Shown here in pieces: positions 48,928 through 57,490 of a stretch of 64,000 bases of DNA. Numbering within the stretch: the stretch's first letter is position 1; every line of letters starts with the position of its first letter. The DNA is from Planctomycetota bacterium (lineage in GTDB: Bacteria; Planctomycetota; Brocadiia; Brocadiales; Bathyanammoxibiaceae). Location: NCBI GenBank assembly GCA_016209685.1, contig JACQVQ010000009.1, positions 124,001 to 188,000 of the forward strand. Direction: 5' to 3'. The notes under the pieces are model-generated. The model was given only the letters and a program-made list of their open reading frames with translations. It was not told the DNA's origin and made no database searches. A program made the position numbers and the translations under genes.

Positions 48928-49291
48928 CAAGATTATATTAATTGTAGAGGACGATGAGGAGTTCCAGGAACTCTTCGCCATGATGCTGGAAGATACGGGG
49001 TATCGTATCATAAGGGCCTATGACGGCACCGAGGCCCTAAAAAAACTGGAGGAACAGAAACCCAATCTCATCATCCTGGACATACTCCTGGAGGCAATGA
49101 TGGGGGATGCCCTCTTTCTCCACCTCAAGAGGGTGCCCGAATACTCCGACATACCCATCGTCATTACCAGCAGTTTTTCCGCCAAGGACTACCCCAATCT
49201 CCGTGAGATTGACCCCAGGCTTGTCTTCCTGGAGAAACCCTTTTCCAAAGAGACACTCCTGAAGGTAGTGCAGGAGAGGCTGGGGAAGTAG
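48911..49291 (+). CDS. Single-domain response regulator (CheY-like)
   Basis: 'IILIVEDDEEFQELFAMMLEDTGY', 'PNLIILDILLEAMMGD', 'VFLEKPFSKETLLKVV'; overlaps the kinase gene. Confidence 0.93.
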   Translation: MNHTNNKIILIVEDDEEFQELFAMMLEDTGYRIIRAYDGTEALKKLEEQKPNLIILDILLEAMMGDALFLHLKRVPEYSDIPIVITSSFSAKDYPNLREIDPRLVFLEKPFSKETLLKVVQERLGK

Positions 49292-49472
49292 CCCCTATAG
49301 GGGCTAGGGGTCAGGGGCCAGGGGGCAGGGATTAGGAAAAGAATTGCTGGTCTCTGGCTTCTAGGGCAAAAGCCCCTCTACATCTTAGTGAAATAAAAAA
49401 AGATCAAAACCAAAAATGTTACCTATGTCCATATATTTCATGACGACAGTCATTATTTGAACGCTATCAATC

Positions 49473-50225
49473 ATGCCTGATACCTTTGACCCCGAATACA
49501 GTTGGCTTACAACCTGGGAGGAGAACCCCCACCCGCCCGTCCTCTTTTATGGCACCAGTTCCAATCTGGTTCATAAGATTGAGGAACATGGGTTGACCCC
49601 CGGCATGGAAGAGGAGGATAACCTCATGGCCATTGCCAGACACGTCCTCTCCTCGGCCCAAAAGCTGGGAGATAAGAGGACGGCGGAACAGGCAGAAATA
49701 ATCCTGCTGGAGCATGGAGAAAAGCCAGGGCCTTTGAAGCTGACCTTTAATTATTACCATGCCCTCCATCTTGCCAGAAAAAGGACAAGGAGGTTAGAAG
49801 CCTTGCAGTGGCTTTGTGAGACCTTCGGGGAGAGGGCAGGACAATGCGAGGATACAAACCTGGCAGAGTTAGCCATAAACCGGGTGCGTTATTCCTGCCG
49901 GGGGACGTGTGACCTCCACCTCAGCCCGCCGGGGATAGTAGTATACGTATGTACTGACCTCTCAAAGTTCCAGAACCTCTCACCTTTACTGGAGGACAAA
50001 AAGGAGCTTGGAAGGGCCTTGAGAGGGAAGAGCCGCCTATGCAAGAATCATTGGCCGAAGGCCTCCTGGTGGAAGAAATTAACCAGGTCTGCGGTGGAAA
50101 GATACCTGGAGGAGTCCATCAGGGGAGACCAGGACCGTCCTGGCCTCGGCGAAGAGGTCACTACCCTTTACCCCATCCCCATCGCAGATATACTCAGGAT
50201 AGAATTACCCCCATCTATACAGTAG
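49473..50225 (+). CDS. Uncharacterised protein with possible ADP-ribosyltransferase/Tpt1-like motifs
   Basis: 'VLFYGTSSNLVHKIEEHGLTPG', 'VVYVCTDLSKFQNL', 'PIPIADILRIELPP' in that order. Confidence 0.45.
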   Translation: MPDTFDPEYSWLTTWEENPHPPVLFYGTSSNLVHKIEEHGLTPGMEEEDNLMAIARHVLSSAQKLGDKRTAEQAEIILLEHGEKPGPLKLTFNYYHALHLARKRTRRLEALQWLCETFGERAGQCEDTNLAELAINRVRYSCRGTCDLHLSPPGIVVYVCTDLSKFQNLSPLLEDKKELGRALRGKSRLCKNHWPKASWWKKLTRSAVERYLEESIRGDQDRPGLGEEVTTLYPIPIADILRIELPPSIQ

Positions 50226-50259
50226 GCAGTAAGGAGTAGGCAGTAGGCAGAACCCTACA

Positions 50260-51675
50260 TCAAGAGATAAATATCTTCCCAGGGTTCATTATGCCCTTAG
50301 GGTCAAAGAACTTCTTGAGGGACTTCATCAACTGGAGCTCTTGAGAAGGGACTTCCATAGGTAAGAACTCTGCCTTGGCAATGCCGATACCATGCTCCCC
50401 CGTTATTGTCCCCCCCACAGAGACCACCTTTCTTAGCATCTGTTCCACCATTTCCGCCACCTTCTTTTCGTCTTCTTCTCCGTACCCGTAGAGGAAATTC
50501 ACGTGGACGTTACCATCGCCTATGTGACCAAAGCAGGCGCTATGGATGGAGTATCTCTCCCCGAGGGAGTAGAGTTCTCTCAATACCTCTTTTACCTTGC
50601 TCCTGGGGACACAGATGTCTTCATTGAGCTTCCTCCCAGCCACCTTGAAGAGGGCAGGCGAGATGGACTTCCTGACGGCCCACAAGACCTCTCTCTCTTT
50701 CGCCGTCTTAGCTACGATGACCTGAAAGGCCCCATGCTCCCAACATGCCTTTTCTACGCCCGCCACGTCCTTTTCTACTAGAGACGCCTCACCGTCTACG
50801 TCTATCAGGAGGAAGGCATTGGCTTTTTCAGGTATCTCTACCCCTCCATACCCCCTGATGGAGTTGATGCAGATACTGTCCACGAACTCAAGGGTCTTTG
50901 GTATTATCCCCTGGCCCAGTATTATGCCATCGGCCGCATCCGCCGCCGCCTCGGGGTCATTGAAGTAGGCTAATAGGGTCTCCACCCTCTCAGGTAGTGG
51001 GAGGAGTTTTACCGTAATCTTGGTGAATACGCCCAGCGTCCCCTCAGAGCCTACGAAGAGCCTGGTAAGGTCGTAACCCGCCACACTCCTCAAGGTCCTT
51101 CGTCCGGTATTTATTACACTGCCGTCCGGCAAGACCACCTCCAGGGAGAGGACGTAGTCCCTGGTGACCCCATACTTAAGCCCGGCCATCCCACCCGAGC
51201 ACTCGGCCACGTTTCCCCCTAATGTGGAGAACTCGGCACTACCAGGGTCCGGGGGATAAAAGAGTTTGTACTTGGCCGCCTCGTCCTGAAACCGTTTTGT
51301 AACCACCCCAGGCTCCACAGTAGCCATAAGGTCATTGGGATTTATCTCCAGGATGCGGTTCATCCTGGTAGTATCCAGGACTATGCCTCCGTGCAAGGGG
51401 ACAGAGCCCCCGGAAAGCCCGCTGCGTGCCCCGCAGGGATACACAGGGATTTCGTACATATCTGCCACCTTTATAACGGCAGAGACCTCCTCTGTACTGG
51501 TAGCCTTTATTATTACGTCCGGGATGGCCTTTTGTCGGGTAGCGGTAGCGTCGTAAGAGTAACAGACCCTGTCCTCTATATGGGTGATAACGTTTTCCTT
51601 CCCTAAGGCCCTATAAAGGGCCTCAAGTGCATCAGGGCTTACTTTACTCTCTTTGGGGAGGGTGTCTTTTATCAT
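50260..51675 (-). CDS. FAD-binding oxidase, GlcD/D-lactate dehydrogenase type
   Basis: 'PVYPCGARSGLSGGSVPLHGGIVLDTTRMNRIL', 'FYPPDPGSAEFSTLGGNVAECSGGMAGLKYGVTRDYVL', 'CFGHIGDGNVHVNF', 'GEHGIGIAKAEFL'. Confidence 0.94.
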   Translation of the reverse strand: MIKDTLPKESKVSPDALEALYRALGKENVITHIEDRVCYSYDATATRQKAIPDVIIKATSTEEVSAVIKVADMYEIPVYPCGARSGLSGGSVPLHGGIVLDTTRMNRILEINPNDLMATVEPGVVTKRFQDEAAKYKLFYPPDPGSAEFSTLGGNVAECSGGMAGLKYGVTRDYVLSLEVVLPDGSVINTGRRTLRSVAGYDLTRLFVGSEGTLGVFTKITVKLLPLPERVETLLAYFNDPEAAADAADGIILGQGIIPKTLEFVDSICINSIRGYGGVEIPEKANAFLLIDVDGEASLVEKDVAGVEKACWEHGAFQVIVAKTAKEREVLWAVRKSISPALFKVAGRKLNEDICVPRSKVKEVLRELYSLGERYSIHSACFGHIGDGNVHVNFLYGYGEEDEKKVAEMVEQMLRKVVSVGGTITGEHGIGIAKAEFLPMEVPSQELQLMKSLKKFFDPKGIMNPGKIFIS

Positions 51676-51872
51676 TAACAACATCATCATAACAAATTTT
51701 AGACAGAATTCAAATTCCAGTATAGGCCCTTTGTCCAAGGACCAGGGAGTAGGAAATAGCAATCTTTTTTACCCCCCTTGCTAAAAGGATTGTAAATTGG
51801 AAGTTGTAAATTTTAAATTTGAAATTTCCAATTTACAATTTGCAATACAGTCTTTCCCCTACCCCCTAACCC

Positions 51873-53231
51873 TTAGTTCTTGGGGACTTCCATGGGGTGT
51901 TTTATCTTCTCCAAGTAAGATTCAAACTGAAACGTGGGGCTGTGTTCGGGGTCATGGCACCCCTTGCAACCCTCTGGGGAGACCTTGCCGTATCTCCCTG
52001 AGTGCGGAATTCGGAATTCGGAATTCGGAATTCCCCGCTCCACACCCTGCATTCCACATTCGGCAATGTGTAGGCTCCCAGGCCCATGACATGCCTCACA
52101 GCCTACGCCTGTGAGGTCAGGGCTTATGTCCTGAGACTGGAAACCGCTCACGTAATTGAGGCCCACCACATGGCAGGCCACGCACTCGGGGTCAGAGGCC
52201 CGTCCTGCCTTTAGTAGTGTCTCATAGGCAGTGGCATGGAGGGTACTCCCCCAGTGCTGGGATACGGCAGGGTGACAGGGGCTACATGCGCTACTCCCGA
52301 CGTAGCTGGTCTGTCCAGGGAGGGGAAACTTCTCTACCCGTAATAAGAGATTCTCCTCCCTGAGTCTCTCCTGGTAACTATCGAGCACTTGAAGCATAGG
52401 GGCCGAGTCCTTAAAGCGTTCATTCAGTGTTACAGTCTCTATTGCCCCTTCCACCTCAAGTGGATTATCCGGATTATAGCGGTACAACACCAGGTGTTTG
52501 CCCTTGATACCAGGGGTAAAGACCCAGGTCTTGCCCTCTTTTACTACCACAGGATGGTCTGCCCTGTGTCCCGATGCTATCAACTGAAATTCCGGGAAGT
52601 CCCTGGCTAGCTTAAGGGACTCTTCCATACTGGCATGGGAGAGGAGTACCAGGACGTCTACTTTATCCTTCAATTCTTTTATCAGGGGCTGGAGGGCCTC
52701 TGTAGGGGAAATTATTTCCACGCCAGCAGGTGGTGTACCAAGGAGGGCGGGGGAGAGGATCCCCAGGAAACCAATCCTTAAGGTCTTCACTCTATGGATT
52801 TTATAAGGAACCACCTCAATAAAGGGGTTGGCAACCCGTATATTGGAGGAGAGTAAGGGTACAGAATCTGGGGGGAAGAGATAGGCCAGTACCTCCAGCC
52901 CCATATCCAGGTCCATCTCCCCCAGATTATGTACGGAATAATTCATAATTTTTAGGGCCTGGACCAGGGTCTCTGCCTTTAATTCGTCCTGCCTCTGGAT
53001 GCTAAAAGTACTGCCACCATGACCTGCCAGGTCGCCAAGGCTTACTGACAACCACGGCTCAGAGAGAGATTTCAGAAAGGTGTGCCTCTTGGCTATACCA
53101 CCCATCAGGGGCTTCGCACAGCCACAGGGTTCTAGATAACCCCTTTCCTCACCGCTGAATAGGAGGCAGACCTCCTCTGCCTGTAACGAGGCAGAGAGGA
53201 GGGCGAGGAGCAGGAGTGCACAGGGTATCAT
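51873..53231 (-). CDS. Secreted tetraheme cytochrome c with N-terminal metallophosphatase/5'-nucleotidase-like domain
   Basis: Four CxxCH motifs (CSPCH, CVACH, CEACH, CKGCH); N-terminal 'GYLEPCGCAKPLMGGIAKRHTFL', 'VSLGDLAG', 'ASGHRADH'; signal peptide. Confidence 0.8.
   Translation of the reverse strand: MIPCALLLLALLSASLQAEEVCLLFSGEERGYLEPCGCAKPLMGGIAKRHTFLKSLSEPWLSVSLGDLAGHGGSTFSIQRQDELKAETLVQALKIMNYSVHNLGEMDLDMGLEVLAYLFPPDSVPLLSSNIRVANPFIEVVPYKIHRVKTLRIGFLGILSPALLGTPPAGVEIISPTEALQPLIKELKDKVDVLVLLSHASMEESLKLARDFPEFQLIASGHRADHPVVVKEGKTWVFTPGIKGKHLVLYRYNPDNPLEVEGAIETVTLNERFKDSAPMLQVLDSYQERLREENLLLRVEKFPLPGQTSYVGSSACSPCHPAVSQHWGSTLHATAYETLLKAGRASDPECVACHVVGLNYVSGFQSQDISPDLTGVGCEACHGPGSLHIAECGMQGVERGIPNSEFRIPHSGRYGKVSPEGCKGCHDPEHSPTFQFESYLEKIKHPMEVPKN
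52001..52065. repeat. 'GGAATTC' degenerate repeat inside the multiheme cytochrome gene
   Basis: agtgcggaattcggaattcggaattcggaattccccgctccacaccctgcattccacattcggc. Confidence 0.92.
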
Positions 53232-54265
53232 TCTTTTACCGTAGCAGAGATAGGGATAATAATTAGAGGATTGGAGTTACTCGTAGTATGTATCTTCAGA
53301 CTTCCTTCATGCCTACCTGCCTGGGCCTCTCTGCTAAGGACCACAACCATATTGTAACTCGTCTGAGATTGGCCTCCCATTGGTGGGTCTACTCGGAGGC
53401 TGAAGACCTCAGGTTCTACCTCTACCTTTCCTAACCTGACTTCCCGGTCGTGGAAGGTGACTAGGACGTGTGTTACAGCCTCTGCCCCTTTCTTGATAAA
53501 CCCAAAAGAGAGTTGGGCGGGATAGGCCGAGACGTCGCTAACTACCTCTCCGATGAAAGGGATGGAGATTACAGGTTGCCGCTGACTGCTGGTACGCACT
53601 ACCAGGTCTCCACCAAACCTGCCCGTAGGAGAATCTTTTTTTACTTCCAGGCTTATTGCATACGTACCATCTGCCTGTTTTTCTACAGAGGTTACCCCTA
53701 AGGCCCTGGAGGAGGATTGGGCCCCGTAGACCTCAAAGTTCAGCCCCGTTGGGGATTTTATCTCTACTTTAGAGTTCAGTCCCTCTTTCTGTTTTATCTG
53801 CCCCAGTGCCAGTCTAGGAGGTTTGGCCACCAACTCCTCTATGATATCGGCCTCCAGGGTTAAAGTGTGGGTAGGTTCCGATGGGTCATTGGTGTCTACC
53901 ATCACGGTCTTGGTTACTTTTCCCACGAAATTTTTAGAATCAAAGGTTACCTCCACATAGGCCTCTCCTCCAGGGGGGATTGCCTTCTGAGAGGGTTCGG
54001 CCGCAGTACACCCGCAGGAGGGCCTGACCTTTCTAATCTCCAACTCTGCCTCCCCCGCGTTTTTTAGTAGAAAACGATGTTGGACCTTCTCTCCACGATA
54101 TATCTGCCCAAAGGAATGAATACTTTCGGGAACGGTTAGACGGGGGATTTTTCCAGGAGTGGCCCTGCCACCTTCAGTATTGCATAAACCTTCTCCCCCA
54201 TAGTATCCTATGCAAATCAGGGCCGTCATAGCTATATACAGGATGATAGATGCGCCTCGTTTCAT
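53228..54265 (-). CDS. DUF1573 domain secreted protein
   Basis: 'SIHSFGQIYRGEKVQHRFLLKNAGEAELEIRKVRPSCGCTAAEPSQKAIPPGGEAYVEVTFDSKNFVGKVTKTVMVDTNDP'. Confidence 0.9.
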   Translation of the reverse strand: MKRGASIILYIAMTALICIGYYGGEGLCNTEGGRATPGKIPRLTVPESIHSFGQIYRGEKVQHRFLLKNAGEAELEIRKVRPSCGCTAAEPSQKAIPPGGEAYVEVTFDSKNFVGKVTKTVMVDTNDPSEPTHTLTLEADIIEELVAKPPRLALGQIKQKEGLNSKVEIKSPTGLNFEVYGAQSSSRALGVTSVEKQADGTYAISLEVKKDSPTGRFGGDLVVRTSSQRQPVISIPFIGEVVSDVSAYPAQLSFGFIKKGAEAVTHVLVTFHDREVRLGKVEVEPEVFSLRVDPPMGGQSQTSYNMVVVLSREAQAGRHEGSLKIHTTSNSNPLIIIPISATVKE

Positions 54266-54294
54266 GAGCTTTAATATTACAGGGCTTCGGTAAC

Positions 54295-55458
54295 ATGGTC
54301 AAGATAGTGGCATTAGTATTAACACTCTTGTTGGGAGTGGTACTGCCACACCCCGTATCTTGCTTTGGGCAGGGCCTGGGGCAGGAGCTCCCCACAGGTG
54401 GATACTGGCCCCTTTTCCATCACGACCAGAGACGTACGGGCCTTAGCCCTTTTCCAGGCCCTTCCAAAGGGGTATTGAGATGGCATTTTAAGACGTCCAA
54501 ACCCATAGACTCCTCCCCTGTGATAGGACGGGACGGTACGGTCTATTTTGGTTGTCTGGATGGCAAACTCTACGCAGTCAGCCCCCAGGGGAAGCTCCTG
54601 TGGAGTTTCCTTATAGGGGATAAGATATATTCCACGCCTGCCCTTACCCCCGGAGGTGACATATACTGCTGTTCCTGGGGAGGCAAGGTCTTTGCCCTGG
54701 ACGCACAGAGTAATCAGAGTGGCAGGGCCACTCCCGCCCAAAAATGGCTCACCCAGATACCAGGGAGGATTTCCTCCTCTCCAGCCCTGAATCCCGGAGG
54801 TGGGTTATACGTTGGCTCCGACAACTACAACCTCTACGCCCTGGATAATGCGGGGGGAGTAACGTGGGTCTTTACCACCAGGAAGTATATAGAAGCCCCT
54901 CCGGCCGTTGCACCTGACGGCACTATATATTTTGGTTCCAATGATGCCTATCTCTACGCCCTCAGTCCCGGGGGAACGCTAAGATGGAAATTCAACACAG
55001 GTGGCGCAATCACCTCTTCCCCGGCTATAGGCGATGGAGGCACCGTGTACGTCGGCTCCAGTAACGGGACCTTCTACGCCCTTAGTCCCCTTGGTGAAGA
55101 GGAGTGGAGGGTAAGGGTGTCCGCCTTAAGCGGATGGATAGACTCTTCCCCTGCCATAGGGGCGGATGGCACCATTTACTTTGGCTGTAATGACGGTAAT
55201 CTCTACGCCATAAGTAAGGAAGGGTCCCTCCTCTGGAAATATCAAACGGGGAGTACCATTACCTCCTCCCCGGTGGTGGACCCTGAGGGTAATGTATATG
55301 TTGGCTCGTGGGATGGGAAGCTTTATGCCTTAGATAGGTGGGGCGAACTCAGGTGGAGTTTTTCCACCCCTGGGCCCATCCATTCCTCCCCAGCCGTTTG
55401 TAGAGAAGGAGTGCTTTACATAGGGTCCAGCGACGGGCTGTATGCCCTGGGACCGTAG
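54295..55458 (+). CDS. Secreted PQQ-like beta-propeller repeat protein
   Basis: Repeated 'SSPAIGxDGTVYxGSxDGxLYALSPxGxLRW' units. Confidence 0.93.
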   Translation: MVKIVALVLTLLLGVVLPHPVSCFGQGLGQELPTGGYWPLFHHDQRRTGLSPFPGPSKGVLRWHFKTSKPIDSSPVIGRDGTVYFGCLDGKLYAVSPQGKLLWSFLIGDKIYSTPALTPGGDIYCCSWGGKVFALDAQSNQSGRATPAQKWLTQIPGRISSSPALNPGGGLYVGSDNYNLYALDNAGGVTWVFTTRKYIEAPPAVAPDGTIYFGSNDAYLYALSPGGTLRWKFNTGGAITSSPAIGDGGTVYVGSSNGTFYALSPLGEEEWRVRVSALSGWIDSSPAIGADGTIYFGCNDGNLYAISKEGSLLWKYQTGSTITSSPVVDPEGNVYVGSWDGKLYALDRWGELRWSFSTPGPIHSSPAVCREGVLYIGSSDGLYALGP

Positions 55459-55557
55459 AGAGAGTAGTCGGAATTTGGGATTTTGCATCCTGGGACGAGG
55501 GCCACAAGGGCCTTCTACGAGGCCATAAACTTCTAACTTGACTTTACATCAAACAGG

Positions 55558-55944
55558 ATGTATCCTCCTATAGGACAAGACCCCTTGCACAAGATAGTCC
55601 TTTACACAACACGGCGTGGAAACTCTCCCGTTGATGAGTTCCTGGACGGCCTGGACGCAAAGGCCAGGGCTAAGGTTGATACCTTTATTGAATTCCTTGC
55701 CAGGGAAGGCCATAGGCTACAAAGGCCGTACACGGACACCCTACGGGGGAAGATACGGGGGCTACGAATCCCGCACAGGACAAACCAGTACAGAGTCCTG
55801 TACTTCTTCCAAAAGGACTCTATCGTGTTACTGTGTGGGTTTGCTAAGAAGACCCAGGAAATCCCAAGAAGGGAGATTGAACGGGCAGAGTATTACATGC
55901 AGGACTTTATCAAACAGTCTGAATCAGGAGAGATTACACCATGA
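55558..55944 (+). CDS. HigB/Gp49-like RelE-superfamily toxin
   Basis: 'FLDGLDAKARAKVDTFIEFLAREGHRLQRPYTDTLRGKIRGLRIPHRTNQYRVLYFFQKDSIVLLCGFAKKTQEIPRREIERAEYY'. Confidence 0.88.
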   Translation: MYPPIGQDPLHKIVLYTTRRGNSPVDEFLDGLDAKARAKVDTFIEFLAREGHRLQRPYTDTLRGKIRGLRIPHRTNQYRVLYFFQKDSIVLLCGFAKKTQEIPRREIERAEYYMQDFIKQSESGEITP

Positions 55945-56252
55945 AAACAAAAGTCAGGTATTTTGAGGACAGACTTAAGGAAGACATGAGAGACCCTGAG
56001 TTCCGTAAGCACTACGAGCGGGAGAGGAAGGCCCTTGCGATAGCCTACGAAATCGCAAAGCTCAGACACAGGCTGAAACTCTCCCAGAAGGAAATGGCCA
56101 GGCGTGTGGGCACCACCCAGCAGGTTATATCCAGGCTGGAAAGCGGTGCATACACAGGCTACACCATCAAGACCCTGGAGAGGATTGCAAAGGCAACGAA
56201 TACTGAACTGGCAATCGGGTTTAGACCGGTACGGCAGAAACAAGCGGTATAA
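55941..56252 (+). CDS. XRE-family HTH antitoxin
   Basis: 'IAKLRHRLKLSQKEMARRVGTTQQVISRLESGAYTGYTIKTLERIAKATNTELAIGF'; overlaps the toxin by 4 bp. Confidence 0.9.
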   Translation: MKTKVRYFEDRLKEDMRDPEFRKHYERERKALAIAYEIAKLRHRLKLSQKEMARRVGTTQQVISRLESGAYTGYTIKTLERIAKATNTELAIGFRPVRQKQAV

Positions 56253-56382
56253 TTAAGATTAGAATACCCCCTGAAATTGCTTACGATTTAATGCCAGGTC
56301 TTGGCCAGGGATACCAGGGCCTTCTATGAGGCTATAAACTTCCAGGTTGACTCCTTAACATACCAGGTGTATCATACCCATA

Positions 56383-56670
56383 GTGAAGGCCAGACTTATA
56401 AGGCATGACAAGGGTTATGATGCAGAAGGTAACACCGTAAAGGTCAAGATGTGGAAAGTAGGAGTTACCCCTGACAAGCCACACGGTTACAAATACTCCC
56501 TTGTGTACATTGTCCAGGGTAGGCGTGTAGTTGGTTACGACAATGCAGAGGGCAAGGGAGACCATAGGCACTACGGAGACAGAATAGAGCCTTACAGGTT
56601 TGAGGGCCTGGAGAAGCTAGCAGAGGACTTTTACTCAGACGTTCAGAGATACAAGGAGGGAAAACTGTGA
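56383..56670 (+). CDS. TumE-like (DUF6516) putative toxin
   Basis: 'VYIVQGRRVVGYDNAEGKGDHRHYGDRIEPYRFEGLEKLAEDFYSDVQR' matches the DUF6516 pattern. Confidence 0.75.
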   Translation: MKARLIRHDKGYDAEGNTVKVKMWKVGVTPDKPHGYKYSLVYIVQGRRVVGYDNAEGKGDHRHYGDRIEPYRFEGLEKLAEDFYSDVQRYKEGKL

Positions 56671-57041
56671 GGGTTAAGAGGATAAAGATGGGGATAAAGA
56701 GCTTGAAGGAAATGCTCCAGGATTTTGTTAAGACGGGCAAGGCAGTAGAGAGGGGAGAAAAGGTCAAGAAGGAAGTAGGCGTCTATTTTGAGAATGCAGA
56801 GACTTTCGGAAAGGCCCTAACACCCAAGAGGCTTGAACTCCTACGCCTGATAAGGAAGCACCAGCCTAAGACCCTGCACACCCTCTCCAGACTTGCCGGC
56901 AGGGACACCAAGAACATAAGCCAGGATTTAAGGCTACTGGAAAATCTTGGCCTGGTGAGTATCAGGAAGGAAAAGACAGGCAGGAAAGAGGTATCTCCCT
57001 CAGTGGACTACGATGCCATTGAGTTGATGATAGCTGTATAA
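56667..57041 (+). CDS. Winged-HTH putative antitoxin partner (TumA-like)
   Basis: 'FGKALTPKRLELLRLIRKHQPKTLHTLSRLAGRDTKNISQDLRLLENLGLVSI'; overlaps the previous ORF by 4 bp. Confidence 0.75.
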   Translation: MRVKRIKMGIKSLKEMLQDFVKTGKAVERGEKVKKEVGVYFENAETFGKALTPKRLELLRLIRKHQPKTLHTLSRLAGRDTKNISQDLRLLENLGLVSIRKEKTGRKEVSPSVDYDAIELMIAV

Positions 57042-57240
57042 AGAGGAAGGCCCAGGGAGACGGCTGGAGGGCCTTTGCCTCCCTAGGGCAGGTGGGATAC
57101 GTTCAGACAACAATGTCTTATCCGCCTAAGCCTGCCCTTGAGCGGAGCGGAGGATAAAAACATTGATGTGCTGCACAAAAACTGACACAGTTTCAAGGGG
57201 TTAGTAAGAATGGGTTGTCATAAGTCCTTACAAGAAAAAA

Positions 57241-57312
57241 GCCCACGGGGGGAGTTGAACCCCCAACCCCGTCATTACGAATGACGTGCTCTGCCGGTTG
57301 AGCTACGTGGGC
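57241..57312 (-). tRNA. tRNA-Thr (anticodon CGT)
   Basis: Minus strand GCCCACG-TA-GCTC..GAGC-A-CGTCA-TTCGTAA-TGACG-..-GGGGG-TTCAACT-CCCCC-CGTGGGC folds as a cloverleaf. Confidence 0.95.
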
Positions 57313-57490
57313 ATTGGTTAGGGACCAGGGACCAGAGACCGGGGAACAGGGACTAGGGAAATAAAATTTTTCTAATCCCTGACCCCTGAACCCTGGCCTC
57401 TGTCCCCTGCTCCCAATCCTCAGGTGGTAATATTATACTCTTTTTACAAATTGAAAATTTAAAATTTACAATTTCCAATTCTGTATATTC

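Noticed and set aside
55558-57041. TA-dense island as a defence island
   Set aside because: Only two small TA modules between a PQQ gene and a tRNA/dprA; no restriction, CBASS, retron or other defence genes seen.
57316-57418. GGGACCAGGGACCAGAG arrays as possible CRISPR
   Set aside because: No regular 25-40 bp repeat with unique spacers and no cas genes; these are short degenerate repeat units.
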